From Bedellia somnulentella (Eukaryota; Arthropoda; Insecta; Lepidoptera; Bedelliidae): 64,000 bases of DNA. The position numbers were made by a program, and so were the translations under genes. Within the stretch, counting starts at the first letter, position 1. The number at the start of each line of letters is the position of its first letter. The stretch spans positions 15,314,001 to 15,378,000 of the forward strand of contig OY755171.1 of NCBI GenBank assembly GCA_963576735.1, read 5' to 3'. This document shows, piece by piece, positions 47,701 through 53,774 of this stretch. The notes under the pieces are model-generated. The model was not told the origin of the DNA. It searched no databases and saw nothing but the letters and a program-made list of their open reading frames with translations.

Positions 47701-50700
47701 ACCGCCCGCCCTCCCACTTACAAGAAATCGAAAAGCAGACAATGCACCACATGCACACCCGCAAGCGAAAACCACAGGCAACCACAAACATGCGACGCGT
47801 TTCGACTCAGCACGAGTCATTGACGAGCAGTAGACAGTTCGGCAGCTGACCACCGAGTACTCGGTAAGAAATTTATTAATATTAGTATAAGTATGTATGT
47901 AAAGTTATCAATACTAGACAGAAATTTATCAATATATGTTAATAAAGTTTTTTATTAGTAATAAACAGAGTTACTAAATTATTGAACAAAAAAGTATATA
48001 AAAACATGAATAAATTACTCTTAATTATATTAAAGAAATAAATATATATTGCAACATCATGTTTTTCATCCTGGTCATTTCAATCAAGGCGCTTTCGTCA
48101 TGGGGAATTTCGCGCTTTCGGAATGGTCTTAACCATTTAAGTAATTTCTTTGAATCTATATCACTTAAAGCCATCTCATCAAGGTATTTTACTCGACTCA
48201 ACGCTACATATATATAAGAGTGTTTCTTCGCATTTGTGATAGGTTAACTTCTCTTTGCTCATCTGTTTCGGCAGCAAGAGCAGCACGCTGACGATCTCTC
48301 TCATTCTGAAGGGCAAGCACGAGTTATCGACACGAGAACGGTTAGAATGAGATGGCAGTATACGATACTAAGTAAGTGCGTAAAAGATGGCTGCTTTATC
48401 CCACGCGATAACTAGTTTAAATACGGCTCGTGCTTGCCCTGCTGAAGTCTCTGTTTTTTTTCGATGGGTGTTTCGTTCTCCCTTACGCGACTTTTCCTTA
48501 AAGCATCCTTTGCTTTTCTATCTAGGCCGTCAGGTAAACAAAATAGTAACAAGTAAGCTAAAGTCATAATAACAAATATTATAACTACCTGTTAAAAAAT
48601 CTATAAAATAAACGGACAGTAAAACTTATCTCTCAAAAACTATCACTAAATCACTAAAAAAAATTCAGAGTGATTTAAGAACTTATCACTAAAAAGTATA
48701 AAATAAAAAAGAAAAACAAAAACTTCAAATTAAAAACTAAACAGAAAAATTAAATATTATTATTTTTTATTTAAAAAAGAACCGCCTTCAAAAAGTATGA
48801 GAATAGAGTTGTACATAATAAAATAAATAAAAATTATTTTATACTTTTCAGTTGGATTTTTGAAGGCGGTTCTTTTTTAAATAAAAAATAATAATATTTA
48901 ATTTTTCTGTTTAGTTTTTAATTTGAAGTTTTTGTTTTTCTTTTTTTTACTATCTTTTCCCCACTCAAATTTCCAAAAGTGGCTGAGGAATTTCTAATTT
49001 CTTAGCTCTGGCTACCTCTATTGGGATTTATAGCCGTGAATATATGTATAAGTTGTAATCAGAAGCTAAATTTCATAAAACTTGAGCAGTGATTTAATAA
49101 AACTCAGATATAATTAAAACTACGCTACCCGTGCAAAGCTGGGCCGATTCACTAGTGAATTAATAAATTAGAAGACCCTAATAATATATGATAAGTCGTT
49201 GATTGATTGATCGATGCCATGTAGTTTCGGCTTAAAATGTCATTACTCCGTGCTACCCACGGGTGTCGTAAGAGGCGACTAAGGGTATATGGCTTTTTGA
49301 AGTGGTGTTTGGGCGATGCGGTTGGAAACCCATCACCAACGATACTTTTTTTCTACCAGCCATTTACACATGGCTGAGGAGTTTCTAGCTCTGAAGCTGT
49401 AGCCAGAGCTTCAGAGCCCTTTTTGGGATTTATGGCCGTAATGTATGTATGTATGTTGATTTTTATGGTTAAAAAAACTATTGTGCTTTTGTATTTCAGT
49501 CTTTATTGAATCAATTGCAGTAAGATCATAAGTTATTTTTTATAATAGATAAATAAATTAGTTATGCATTCATCGAAATAATAAACAAATTTATGCTTGT
49601 AAGAAACTAGCAGGGAAATCCGTCTTGTCACAAAACAATAACTTCGAGGTATTTTAAGCTTCAGTTCCTTTTCGTTGCAAAGAGCATTTGTCTAATCTAT
49701 ATTTATCATTATACTTGGTTTCTTAAGTATATCATGAATCATTGCCATAGCCCAAAAATATAGATACAGATGTCTGATCTAATCAAAGGGAAACCCCTTT
49801 CGAAAAGTTTTTTCCCAGCACAGTTGGAAAGTTAAACCCCCACAAAATTACTCTCTCGTCAGGAAATTTCCGAAGGGGTTATATAATGGGGAACTCTGTG
49901 ATGTTAATGTAAGGGGAGCAAGAGAGATTTGTCAAGATCGTGCTTAGTGGCTATCGATCTCTCAGTCTACTGTCTCTGCCTACCCCAATTGGAAAATGGG
50001 CGTGAGTGTAAGTAAGTATGTAAGTAAATAAGATAGGCAGACAATTGGGCATATGGATTGGAAGATATGGGTAATTTTAATATAACAAACAGGCACTCCA
50101 ATTTTATTTCTCTGTGAAGATGTTTAGATCTATATATTCTGCACTTAGTGATACACAATATTTCCATACCCAAATAAGTGATTTATCAATGGCATGTAAA
50201 TAACTATATTAAATTGAATACGAGTGAATCCGCGAGAGACCTGATAAGTTAATGCCTGATACAATTTATGACCATGACCACTTAACCTTGGTATGGCATA
50301 GCATTTAATATGTGCTTGCAAATCACTTATACTTTAAGAACATGATTTAATTAATCAAACACTCAAGTATTGTGTAATGTTTAAATTATTGCAAGCAAAA
50401 GTAGCTATGTATTTTAGACTGTTCATATTTTTCATAAAATACGTTTGCATCAAACAATAAGAAGAAAAATCCAAAACTGTTTATCTTTGTCTTGTCATTT
50501 GTCTGCCCTTAAGTTACAGCAATTCGTCTGTTTTCAGACTGTCAAGGCTACAGAAAAGGAACTTAAAAGGTGTCGTGTAAAAAATACTATTTAAACAATT
50601 TTCTGATAGGAGTTTTCCTATTTTAAACCTATTCTAACTCATGATATTTATTTAAGCCTATGTTCATATATGTGTTCTTGTTACAAAAACAAGACTATAC

Positions 50701-53441
50701 ATGACGTGCCTTTTTAGTTTACCATCGTTTATTAACCGCCAATTTAGAATTCAAATCTGTTTTTTTTAGAACAAATCAGCGACGCAAGCTCTCGCGCTGC
50801 GCACCACATCAAGGCTTTTCACGTCAGCTAACTGCACGAATAAAGTTATACCAAAAGTTCACATCAGAGTAAGTTGTTGAAATTGCAGAAGAGTATCATA
50901 TTTAATTAAAGCCTTTTCGGACAGTGCTTTTCTCAAAATCCGTTAATCCAAAAGTATGTTCACCAAATTATCCTCTTCTTTCAATATTTTCACCTCACTT
51001 TTCAGGCCAGGTAACCGATATCCACACACAAAAAAAAACTTTTGCTTTATTTTTTTACCATCTATTTATTACATTGTCACATTTTAGCCAAACTTTTCTT
51101 CTCCAAATACTGATCTTGGTTTATTTACATTACCCTTCATTTGCTTTCGTTTAAATGATACATATACGCATTTTATTTGCTATTAAGTTTTAAATCATAA
51201 TTTAAGAGATTCTCGAGTATACGAGTATGTTTCACATACCTAGAAATTTGTAAATGTTTTGTCAAATCTCCATCAACCTCAAAAAAAAACATCTAGAACT
51301 TGTTAAGTTACATGCAGTCACGAGCAAAAAACTTGATAAGAATGTTAGCAACGACGCATAAAGGGTTATTTAATTATAAAAGATTAAGACTAATTAGGAT
51401 CTACAGCTTTAATAACCACAACAAGCTAAAACCAGGTTAAGGTTAGGGCCCTTGTTGTTGATCTTGTCTCGTCTAAGGTGAAGACTGATAGTTTATTTGA
51501 TTGACATAACGGTCTTTATCTGATTGATTTTTAGTAATTAAGTTAGCAAACAACAATATACACATAATGATACTTATTATCGTTTTTAAGCAAATTGGTT
51601 TTAAAACCATGATCAATGTAAACAGAGTACCTTACAATTTCATTAGAAACAACATAAAACTCAACTGAAACTAAAATGTTCTCGCCGTATATCCCCGAAG
51701 GGGTTGTCAGAGCTACATGGTCATATGTGTGGTAAATTTTTCATGGTTACAAGCGGTGAGGAAAAACGTCATGAGAAAACCCACACGGCTTAGTTGATTT
51801 TGTCATGCGACAGTGTTTCATTCAAAAACGGCCTTCCGCCTATCACGTGATTACACTGTCCAAGCAAAACGTGACTACTCTGAACACGACATCCGCATAG
51901 TGCGTGTTATCCGCTAGCGGAGCCGGCGCGTGCACCCATCCAACGAGATGCGGGATCCCGTCGCGTGCATGCGGGCCGCGTTGCACGGAACAACCACGCG
52001 ACGGCGCCGCCCAGCCGGGTACAAGCGCGAGACCCCGCGCGTGTCTCTATTGTTTATACACGCGCGGTACCCACGTAACGCAGTTTCTGCTCTTAAAGCC
52101 CGTATCTTCAGCTCGACCTTCTACCGCATCTATCAACGTTCTATAATATATTATAGCAAACTTTGCACACGTGTACACCTCAATTACGTTTCTTAGTAAT
52201 AAAAACTTTCAATCAACATATTCAAATTAAATTGCGACCAATGTCACCAGCTGATTGATGTAGAGCAGGGAGGTTAAATTGTTATTAGGAATTTATCTGA
52301 CGCAATATTCAGTTGTTTACATCATTATAATTATTCATAACCGGATTGATCTTGCAAACTTATGACAATGTCAGTACGAATGGTTTTATTTCCACTCTCC
52401 CATTTGATGCAACCAATGGGCTAAAACAGTAATTGGGGTTCCAAAAGATCTCATAATTATGATAGATCGCATAATCTCCCACAGCCAATATATGTCCCCA
52501 CCAAGGGACTCGGGCCTACCCTATATAGGGTGATTTGGCCTTAGTCCACCACGCTGGCCAATTGCGGGTTGGCAGACTAACGACTACTACCGTGAAAGTA
52601 GACGGGACCGACGGCCTAACGTGCTTTCGAAGCTCGGAATCATCTTATTTTTCGGATAACTAGGTGATTCAAACCTGCAGTATCCTTCCAAACTGGGTTT
52701 AAGCTTACAAATTTAATTTCTGAGTTTACCCCCGGGGATCGAACCCGAGACCTCTGTACTTGAACCAAGCGCTTTAGTGCGGGACCAAAGAGACAGTCTG
52801 GTATATATTATAGACATCGCATAATACTGGTATAAATTATGCTTTTATTTGTATTTCTGTGTGTCTTGCCAGTCTTCAAAGGCTTAACTTTGCTTAACGT
52901 TTAATATTTCGGACACTTGCCTCTTTTTAAGATCCTCTATTTGATTTAAAGGTGTCTTTTGTGGTTTTCTTCTGCTTAAATCACACTCTATGTGGCATTA
53001 CGGAAAGAAAGAAACAAGACCTTTAAAAAATTAATGTTCTTGACCCCCAAAATGAACACAGAGCTCTAGATTCAATTATTTGTTTGCCACCTTAGTAAGT
53101 AGCAAAATGAGTATTTAATCTTGCAATTACCAATCGCCTCGACGATTACCATAGGTAATGATACTATATACCACAAGCCTCTATATACTACATTCGTTAT
53201 AGTTTGATTTACATTGATCAAAAGAAAGTGGTGTTGTCCTATTGAAAAAATACACCAAATTTAAACATCGTACTTACTTCGAACTATACGTGTCCATGCT
53301 GATCTGCAATGAAGGTGTGGAAATGGCTTTTTCTTTTTTCTCCATATTGTTTCTAATACCAAGGACCTTTAGTAGACTTGTATAGATGTCGTTGGTGACG
53401 TACACAAAGAAGATGCCGTATATTTGTAGCTTCTTATCCAT
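28241..53441 (-). CDS. Proton-coupled amino acid transporter (SLC36/pathetic-like), 9 coding exons
   Basis: Membrane carrier of the amino acid/auxin permease (Aa_trans) fold, related to SLC36 PATs and Drosophila pathetic. Exons, 5' to 3': 53441-53278, 40949-40866, 40326-40176, 35721-35600, 32989-32905, 32490-32249, 31697-31485, 30902-30733, 28491-28241. Phases agree at every junction, giving 493 codons, or 461 from the internal ATG at 53345. Diagnostic segments: GSGVLAMPMAFKNAGL in TM1, 'LGYADTCDLVFQHGPKPVR', 'FAMEGVGVVMPVENEM', 'LGCPGVLNIAMI' and a C-terminal 'GVTYTIKKII'. About 11 membrane segments are expected. All introns are GT-AG. Intron 1 (12.3 kb) holds two nested transposon stacks. 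A splice-acceptor-like CAG just before 53467 suggests an untranslated upstream exon that I could not locate. Confidence 0.9.
28575..28795 (-). repeat. Diverged SINE A copy in intron 8
   Basis: Minus-strand copy with a decayed body but recognisable 3' block ACTCAAAGCTATTAATC and 5' block. Confidence 0.75.
29238..29885 (-). mobile_element. LINE B copy, C-terminal coding part intact
   Basis: RTE-like non-LTR element, 5'-truncated near 29885. It has one unbroken minus-strand frame of about 205 codons (29263-29880) with 'LVPTLMYGSECWVWQ', 'GMLRWFGRIERMDD' and 'RGRPRRTHLDQIESVLKKAG'. It ends '...YPNGN' plus stop, then GGCGTGAGTATATGTATG(TATG)n. Same family as 53775-55430. It sits in intron 8 in the transporter's own orientation. 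Confidence 0.85.
29886..30732. other. Intron 8 remainder
   Basis: Contains an odd GC-rich string, GCTCCGCTGCGCTTCGCTCG (about 29911-29930). About 30455-30510 is a scrap of SINE B. The rest is AT-rich and unassigned. Confidence 0.4.
30733..30902 (-). CDS. SLC36-like transporter, exon 8
   Basis: Acceptor CTTTCAG, donor CAG|GTATAT. Encodes 'AQTTKILVALVMLLSYALIF' and the following loop with 'RWSIAAIRLLGT'. Confidence 0.93.
31345..31372 (-). repeat. SINE A 3'-tail scrap in intron 7
   Basis: TTTATAGCCGTGAGTATATG on the minus strand, with nothing further attached. Confidence 0.5.
31485..31697 (-). CDS. SLC36-like transporter, exon 7
   Basis: Acceptor ATTTCAG, donor CCAAAT|GTAAGT. Encodes the highly conserved 'FAMEGVGVVMPVENEMKKP' and 'FLGCPGVLN' block. 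Confidence 0.94.
32008..32224 (+). repeat. SINE A copy in intron 6
   Basis: 5' block GCAGTGCCGGCTTAGAATG to GCCGTGAGTATATATG, antisense to the transporter; it ends about 25 bp from exon 6. Confidence 0.8.
32249..32490 (-). CDS. SLC36-like transporter, exon 6
   Basis: Acceptor TTTTTCAG, donor AG|GTAAGT. Encodes 'DEYGGPDWSVAIFCALTLVP' and two membrane segments ending 'LSGIPLFV'. Confidence 0.93.
32680..32880 (-). repeat. Diverged LINE B 3'-end fragment in intron 5
   Basis: Minus-strand remnant of the LINE B C-terminal region ('RSRRTYFDQMEIVLKRQA'), ending about 25 bp from the donor of exon 5. Confidence 0.65.
32905..32989 (-). CDS. SLC36-like transporter, exon 5
   Basis: Acceptor TTTGTTTCAG, donor CAG|GTTACC. 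Encodes 'EVADWALAFTHMGACCVYIV'. Phase fits both neighbours. The donor is the weakest of the gene. Confidence 0.9.
33244..33385 (-). repeat. Very decayed SINE A
   Basis: Order of blocks (TATAAATCCC, CCTCAACC, AAAAGTTGACTGGGAAAAAG) matches a minus-strand SINE A, but similarity is weak. Confidence 0.4.
33727..33968. repeat. Tandem repeat, two 121 bp units
   Basis: Both units run from TATATATTACCATGATTTAAA to GGGGCCA..TACGGGG. They differ mainly in poly-C length (CCCCCTCCCCCCCCCC against CCCTTCCCCCC). Confidence 0.8.
34366..34616 (-). repeat. SINE A copy with 13 bp target-site duplication
   Basis: Full-length. GGTTTTCATTTTA flanks it at 34353-34365 and 34617-34629. The left end is the (CATA)n tail, so retroposition is clear. 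Confidence 0.92.
35376..35570 (-). repeat. Decayed SINE A next to exon 4
   Basis: Recognisable from ATAGCCAGAGCTC and GATGGGTCTCTAGCCACATTG. It ends about 30 bp from the transporter's exon 4. Confidence 0.65.
35600..35721 (-). CDS. SLC36-like transporter, exon 4
   Basis: Acceptor TTTTTTTCAG, donor CTAG|GTATGT. Read in the phase set by exon 3 it encodes 'VKTSQELCIELKKPALGYAD' and the conserved 'GPKPVRKFGGFA'. Confidence 0.93.
35880..36345 (-). repeat. SINE A copy interrupted by another SINE A
   Basis: The outer copy runs 35880-36075 and resumes at about 36323. The inner copy occupies about 36076-36322. Confidence 0.75.
36076..36322 (-). repeat. Inner SINE A copy (SINE within SINE)
   Basis: Full-length, with CCACGGGAA before and CCACGGAA after it, a near-perfect target-site duplication made of SINE A sequence itself. 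Confidence 0.8.
36526..36570 (+). repeat. LINE B extreme 3' end
   Basis: CCCCAATGGGAACTGATGGC followed by GTGAGTATATGTATGTATG: just the terminal 45 bp of LINE B. Confidence 0.75.
36575..37220. other. Intron 3 stretch, nothing recognised
   Basis: AT-rich, no element recognised. Confidence 0.4.
37222..37471 (+). repeat. SINE A copy
   Basis: Full-length, GTGTAGTGTCGGCTCAGGAT to GTGAGTATATGTATGTATG; it lies against the 3' end of a mariner-like pseudogene. Confidence 0.88.
37487..38480 (-). pseudogene. Tc1/mariner-superfamily transposase remnant
   Basis: Minus-strand fragments in order: 'RTPGMIKAIKVRTAKNPDRK', 'MGLTKSTVKKVLDEDLGLRA', first catalytic Asp in 'DILFTDEIFFNI', second in 'FVFQQDSVPAHKAKT', decayed third box 'PSSSPHLNLPYYKI', and C-terminus 'DWPRRLKAFVKNSGNRFE' with a stop at 37487-37489. 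In-frame stops and frameshifts inactivate it. Terminal repeats were not identified. Confidence 0.82.
38596..39559 (+). mobile_element. Non-autonomous Helitron H2
   Basis: Very similar to H1 over its length, including the GTCT microsatellite and the CTAG-T end (39556-39559). The first C of the TC terminus is mutated. Confidence 0.88.
39560..39887. other. Intron 3 stretch, nothing recognised
   Basis: No recognised element. Confidence 0.4.
39888..40090 (-). repeat. LINE B 3'-end copy in intron 3
   Basis: Minus-strand LINE B end, 5'-truncated at about 40085, close to exon 3. Confidence 0.8.
40176..40326 (-). CDS. SLC36-like transporter, exon 3
   Basis: Acceptor GGTTTTCAG, donor TTG|GTAAGC. Encodes TM1 with GSGVLAMPMAFKNAGL and TM2 up to 'CAHALHIL'. 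Confidence 0.94.
40358..40550 (+). repeat. Diverged SINE A in intron 2
   Basis: Starts TGTGTAGTGTCGGCTTAATA and ends in a decayed tail; antisense to the transporter. Confidence 0.75.
40866..40949 (-). CDS. SLC36-like transporter, exon 2
   Basis: Acceptor ATGTTTCAG, donor ATC|GTGAGT. Encodes the hydrophilic N-terminal 'AELAYNGSRENLDPYIPGDH' segment. Confidence 0.9.
41608..42138 (-). repeat. LINE B copy inside the TIR element
   Basis: Minus-strand C-terminal part, with a small deletion near 41955 shifting frame ('RNSMKSVV'), otherwise like 29238-29885. Confidence 0.83.
42163..43094 (+). mobile_element. Non-autonomous Helitron H3
   Basis: TCTATACTTATAATAAATC to CTAG-T (43091-43094). It lacks a short block present in H1 and H2 around 42465. 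The (GTCT)n run is at about 42285-42311. Confidence 0.88.
43513..45240 (-). CDS. LINE reverse transcriptase, long intact frame
   Basis: Open for at least 507 codons from the ATG at 45036, and the same frame stays open upstream to about 45240 without an ATG. RT blocks in order: 'EYRPISIVPFLSKVLERL', 'QSGFRPSHSTVTAL', 'LLDFSSAFNSVDFDILL', 'GVPQGGVLSPLLFAIFIN', catalytic YADD in 'YHLYADDLQIY', and the thumb 'RNLGIMIDCNLSW'. The endonuclease domain is lost by 5' truncation. It fits jockey/CR1-like elements; the exact clade was not determined. Antisense host exons are absent here; it lies in intron 1 of the transporter, in the same orientation. Confidence 0.88.
   Translation of the reverse strand, partial: SLGVGKSRQDSIPKDLDLTSLNNHFTSTSTFDGIKKADTLQFLSTLPTPDYPPFTICQFSDCDVKKNIMSITSNATGGDSISRKMILPILDIIIPTITDILNNSITSGSFPTVWKEAQVTPIPKKVNPKSFSEYRPISIVPFLSKVLERLVQRQLNDFLTKNDLLNPFQSGFRPSHSTVTALVKITDDIRLGMDKGLLTVLSLLDFSSAFNSVDFDILLALLRSINISPTVIDWFRSYLQGRRQRIRIEDSYSPWCDLIAGVPQGGVLSPLLFAIFINSISHQLTSSYHLYADDLQIYTQANLDQLNMSIGLINGDLERILRWSEAYGLAVNPNKSQIIIVGSSRMISRIDYKSLPPVLFDGKSISFSPVVRNLGIMIDCNLSWLPQLESVSRRMFASAGSLRRLRNFLPTATKTALAQSLLLPILDYADTCYLDLTEEQLNKLERLQNLCIRFVFGLRKYDHVSVYRSKLKWLPIRLRRNAHTLSLLYSILFNPATPFYLKERFQFLSSSHNLNLRSDHNLQLTIPSHSTNFYGSSFSVHAVQLWNALPVEVRLAKSLNVFKDLVKQHYLTEAL
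45370..46080. other. Intron 1 stretch, little recognised
   Basis: TTTTTGTTCATGAAAACCTC at 45661-45680 is a scrap of SINE C tail. Otherwise nothing. Confidence 0.4.
46151..46206. mobile_element. 56 bp palindromic mini-element
   Basis: Perfect palindrome except for one pair, CCCGGCTAGTACGAGCG...CGCTCGTACTAGCCGGG, flanked by CAG at 46148-46150 and 46207-46209. Helitrons H1-H3 have uninterrupted sequence at this site, so it is an insertion with a 3 bp duplication. Confidence 0.85.
46788..47575. repeat. 145 bp minisatellite, five units
   Basis: Units start with AACCGACCAAAAAAAG at 46953, 47098, 47243 and 47388, with a variant first unit (from 46788, enlarged by TATG repeats) and a partial last one (47534). 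Each holds GGCTTAAGCTATTTGGATGC. Because 145 is not a multiple of 3, staggered look-alike reading frames arise; these are not genes. Confidence 0.92.
47626..47888. repeat. 23 bp perfect inverted repeats around a GC-rich core
   Basis: ATACTAATATTAATAAATTT... at 47626-47648 is exactly inverted at 47866-47888. The core is strikingly GC-richer than its surroundings. No coding function seen. Confidence 0.75.
48000..48560 (-). pseudogene. Helitron RepHel/PIF1-like coding remnant, internally deleted
   Basis: Minus-strand readings: 'AALAAETDEQREVNLSQMRR' (repeat-type N-terminal region of lepidopteran Helitron proteins), then across a TATATATA run a frame switch into 'YVALSRVKYLDEMALSDID', the C-terminal motif of PIF1-family helicases, and 'KKLLKWLRPFRKREIP'. 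The replication-initiator and most of the helicase are missing. A MITE (48322-48437) interrupts the N-terminal part. Assignment is from motif memory. Confidence 0.62.
48322..48437. mobile_element. ~115 bp MITE in the Helitron-protein remnant
   Basis: Ends GGGCAAGCACGAG and CTCGTGCTTGCCC are inverted. CTGAA flanks both sides as a likely 5 bp duplication, and the interrupted peptide frame reconnects without it. Its right end (CTAGTTTAAA...GCTCGT) resembles the 56 bp palindrome at 46151. Confidence 0.72.
48705..48946. repeat. Perfect 90 bp inverted repeat
   Basis: Arms 48705-48794 and 48857-48946 appear identical in inverted orientation with a 62 bp spacer. Each contains AACCGCCTTCAAAAA, related to the AACCGACTTCAAAAAAGG start of the minisatellite units. 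Confidence 0.9.
49216..49458 (+). repeat. SINE A copy
   Basis: GTAGTTTCGGCTTAAAATG to (TATG)n, with an internal short inverted 'AGCTCTGAAGCTGTAGCCAGAGCTTC' duplication in the last third (first 20 bases of that block are diagnostic). Confidence 0.82.
49895..50030 (+). repeat. LINE B 3'-end fragment
   Basis: GCAAGAGAGATTTGTCAAGA, then TCTGCCTACCCCAATTGG and GGGCGTGAGTGTAAGTAAG. Confidence 0.75.
50035..51675. other. Intron 1 stretch, nothing recognised
   Basis: About 1.6 kb of AT-rich sequence without a recognised element or credible exon. A GC-richer patch near 50770-50830 is unexplained. Confidence 0.4.
51680..51895. repeat. Rearranged SINE B (tail inverted against body)
   Basis: The tail GTATATCCCCGAAGGGGTTG is in minus orientation, while the following body (GGTGAGGAAAAACGTCATGAG, GCCTATCACGTGATTACACTG) is in plus orientation. 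Confidence 0.65.
51900..52090. other. GC-rich island within intron 1
   Basis: Strongly GC-rich (GCGGGCCGCGTTGCACGG, GACGGCGCCGCCCAGCCGGG) in otherwise AT-rich DNA. The open frames across it have no recognisable product. Confidence 0.6.
52450..52800 (-). repeat. tRNA-headed SINE (third type)
   Basis: The minus strand starts with a B-box-bearing head (GGTCTCGGGTTCGATCCCCG). Plus-strand text includes 'CCACGCTGGCCAATTGCGGG' and 'TTGGCAGACTAACGACTA', typical of lepidopteran Metulj-like SINEs (from memory). Confidence 0.6.
52805..53277. other. Intron 1, 5' end
   Basis: No recognised element before the exon 1 donor. Confidence 0.4.
53278..53441 (-). CDS. SLC36-like transporter, exon 1 (first coding)
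   Basis: Donor CGAA|GTAAGT. Two in-frame starts exist: ATG at 53441 ('MDKKLQIYGIFF...') and ATG at 53345 ('MEKKEKAISTPSLQISM'). The second resembles usual PAT N-termini better. A 4-codon upstream frame overlaps the first. TTTCAG directly before 53467 looks like an acceptor, so this exon is probably preceded by an untranslated exon. Confidence 0.78.
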
Positions 53442-53564
53442 GCGTCATTTTTAGGGGGTTGTGTATTCTGAAACAAAGAAGATATTGTTTAAAATATTAG
53501 ATCCAAGGTTTGAATGAAACATGCCAATTTTATAGCCGTCCAAGGGCTCGTTCTATGATATATG

Positions 53565-53632
53565 CATACATATACTCACGGATATTAATCCGAAAAAAGG
53601 AGTAGCCAGAGCTTCAGAATTGGAAATTGTTT
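53565..53632 (-). repeat. SINE A 3'-end fragment
   Basis: ATACATATACTCACGGATAT to AGCCAGAGCTTCAG; truncated. Confidence 0.65.
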
Positions 53633-53774
53633 TGTGATCCTATGATGTCCAAATATTATAAATTTGGGTAATTTTCCGAAATCATTGCTATTATATAGAA
53701 TATATACTATTATATATAAATACAGAAAGAACAGTGGCGAGCCGATCTTTATTATAAATAATATAAAAATAATA

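Larger units (their letters stand above)
46715..49052 (+). repeat. SINE A split by a 2.2 kb insert
   Basis: 5'-truncated SINE A (46715-46787 and 48949-49052). TTGTA at 46710-46714 and 49053-49057 is its probable target-site duplication within Helitron H4. Confidence 0.75.
46081..49155 (+). mobile_element. Non-autonomous Helitron H4, heavily interrupted
   Basis: Left part 46081-46710, right part 49058-49155 with the ACCCGTGCAAAGCTGGG hairpin and CTAG-T. The missing middle is replaced by a SINE A which itself carries a 2.2 kb insert. A 56 bp palindrome is also inserted near the left end. Confidence 0.8.

Noticed and set aside
51904..52196. Two open frames over the GC-rich island
   Set aside because: GC-rich DNA lacks stop codons by composition; the peptides have no recognisable features.
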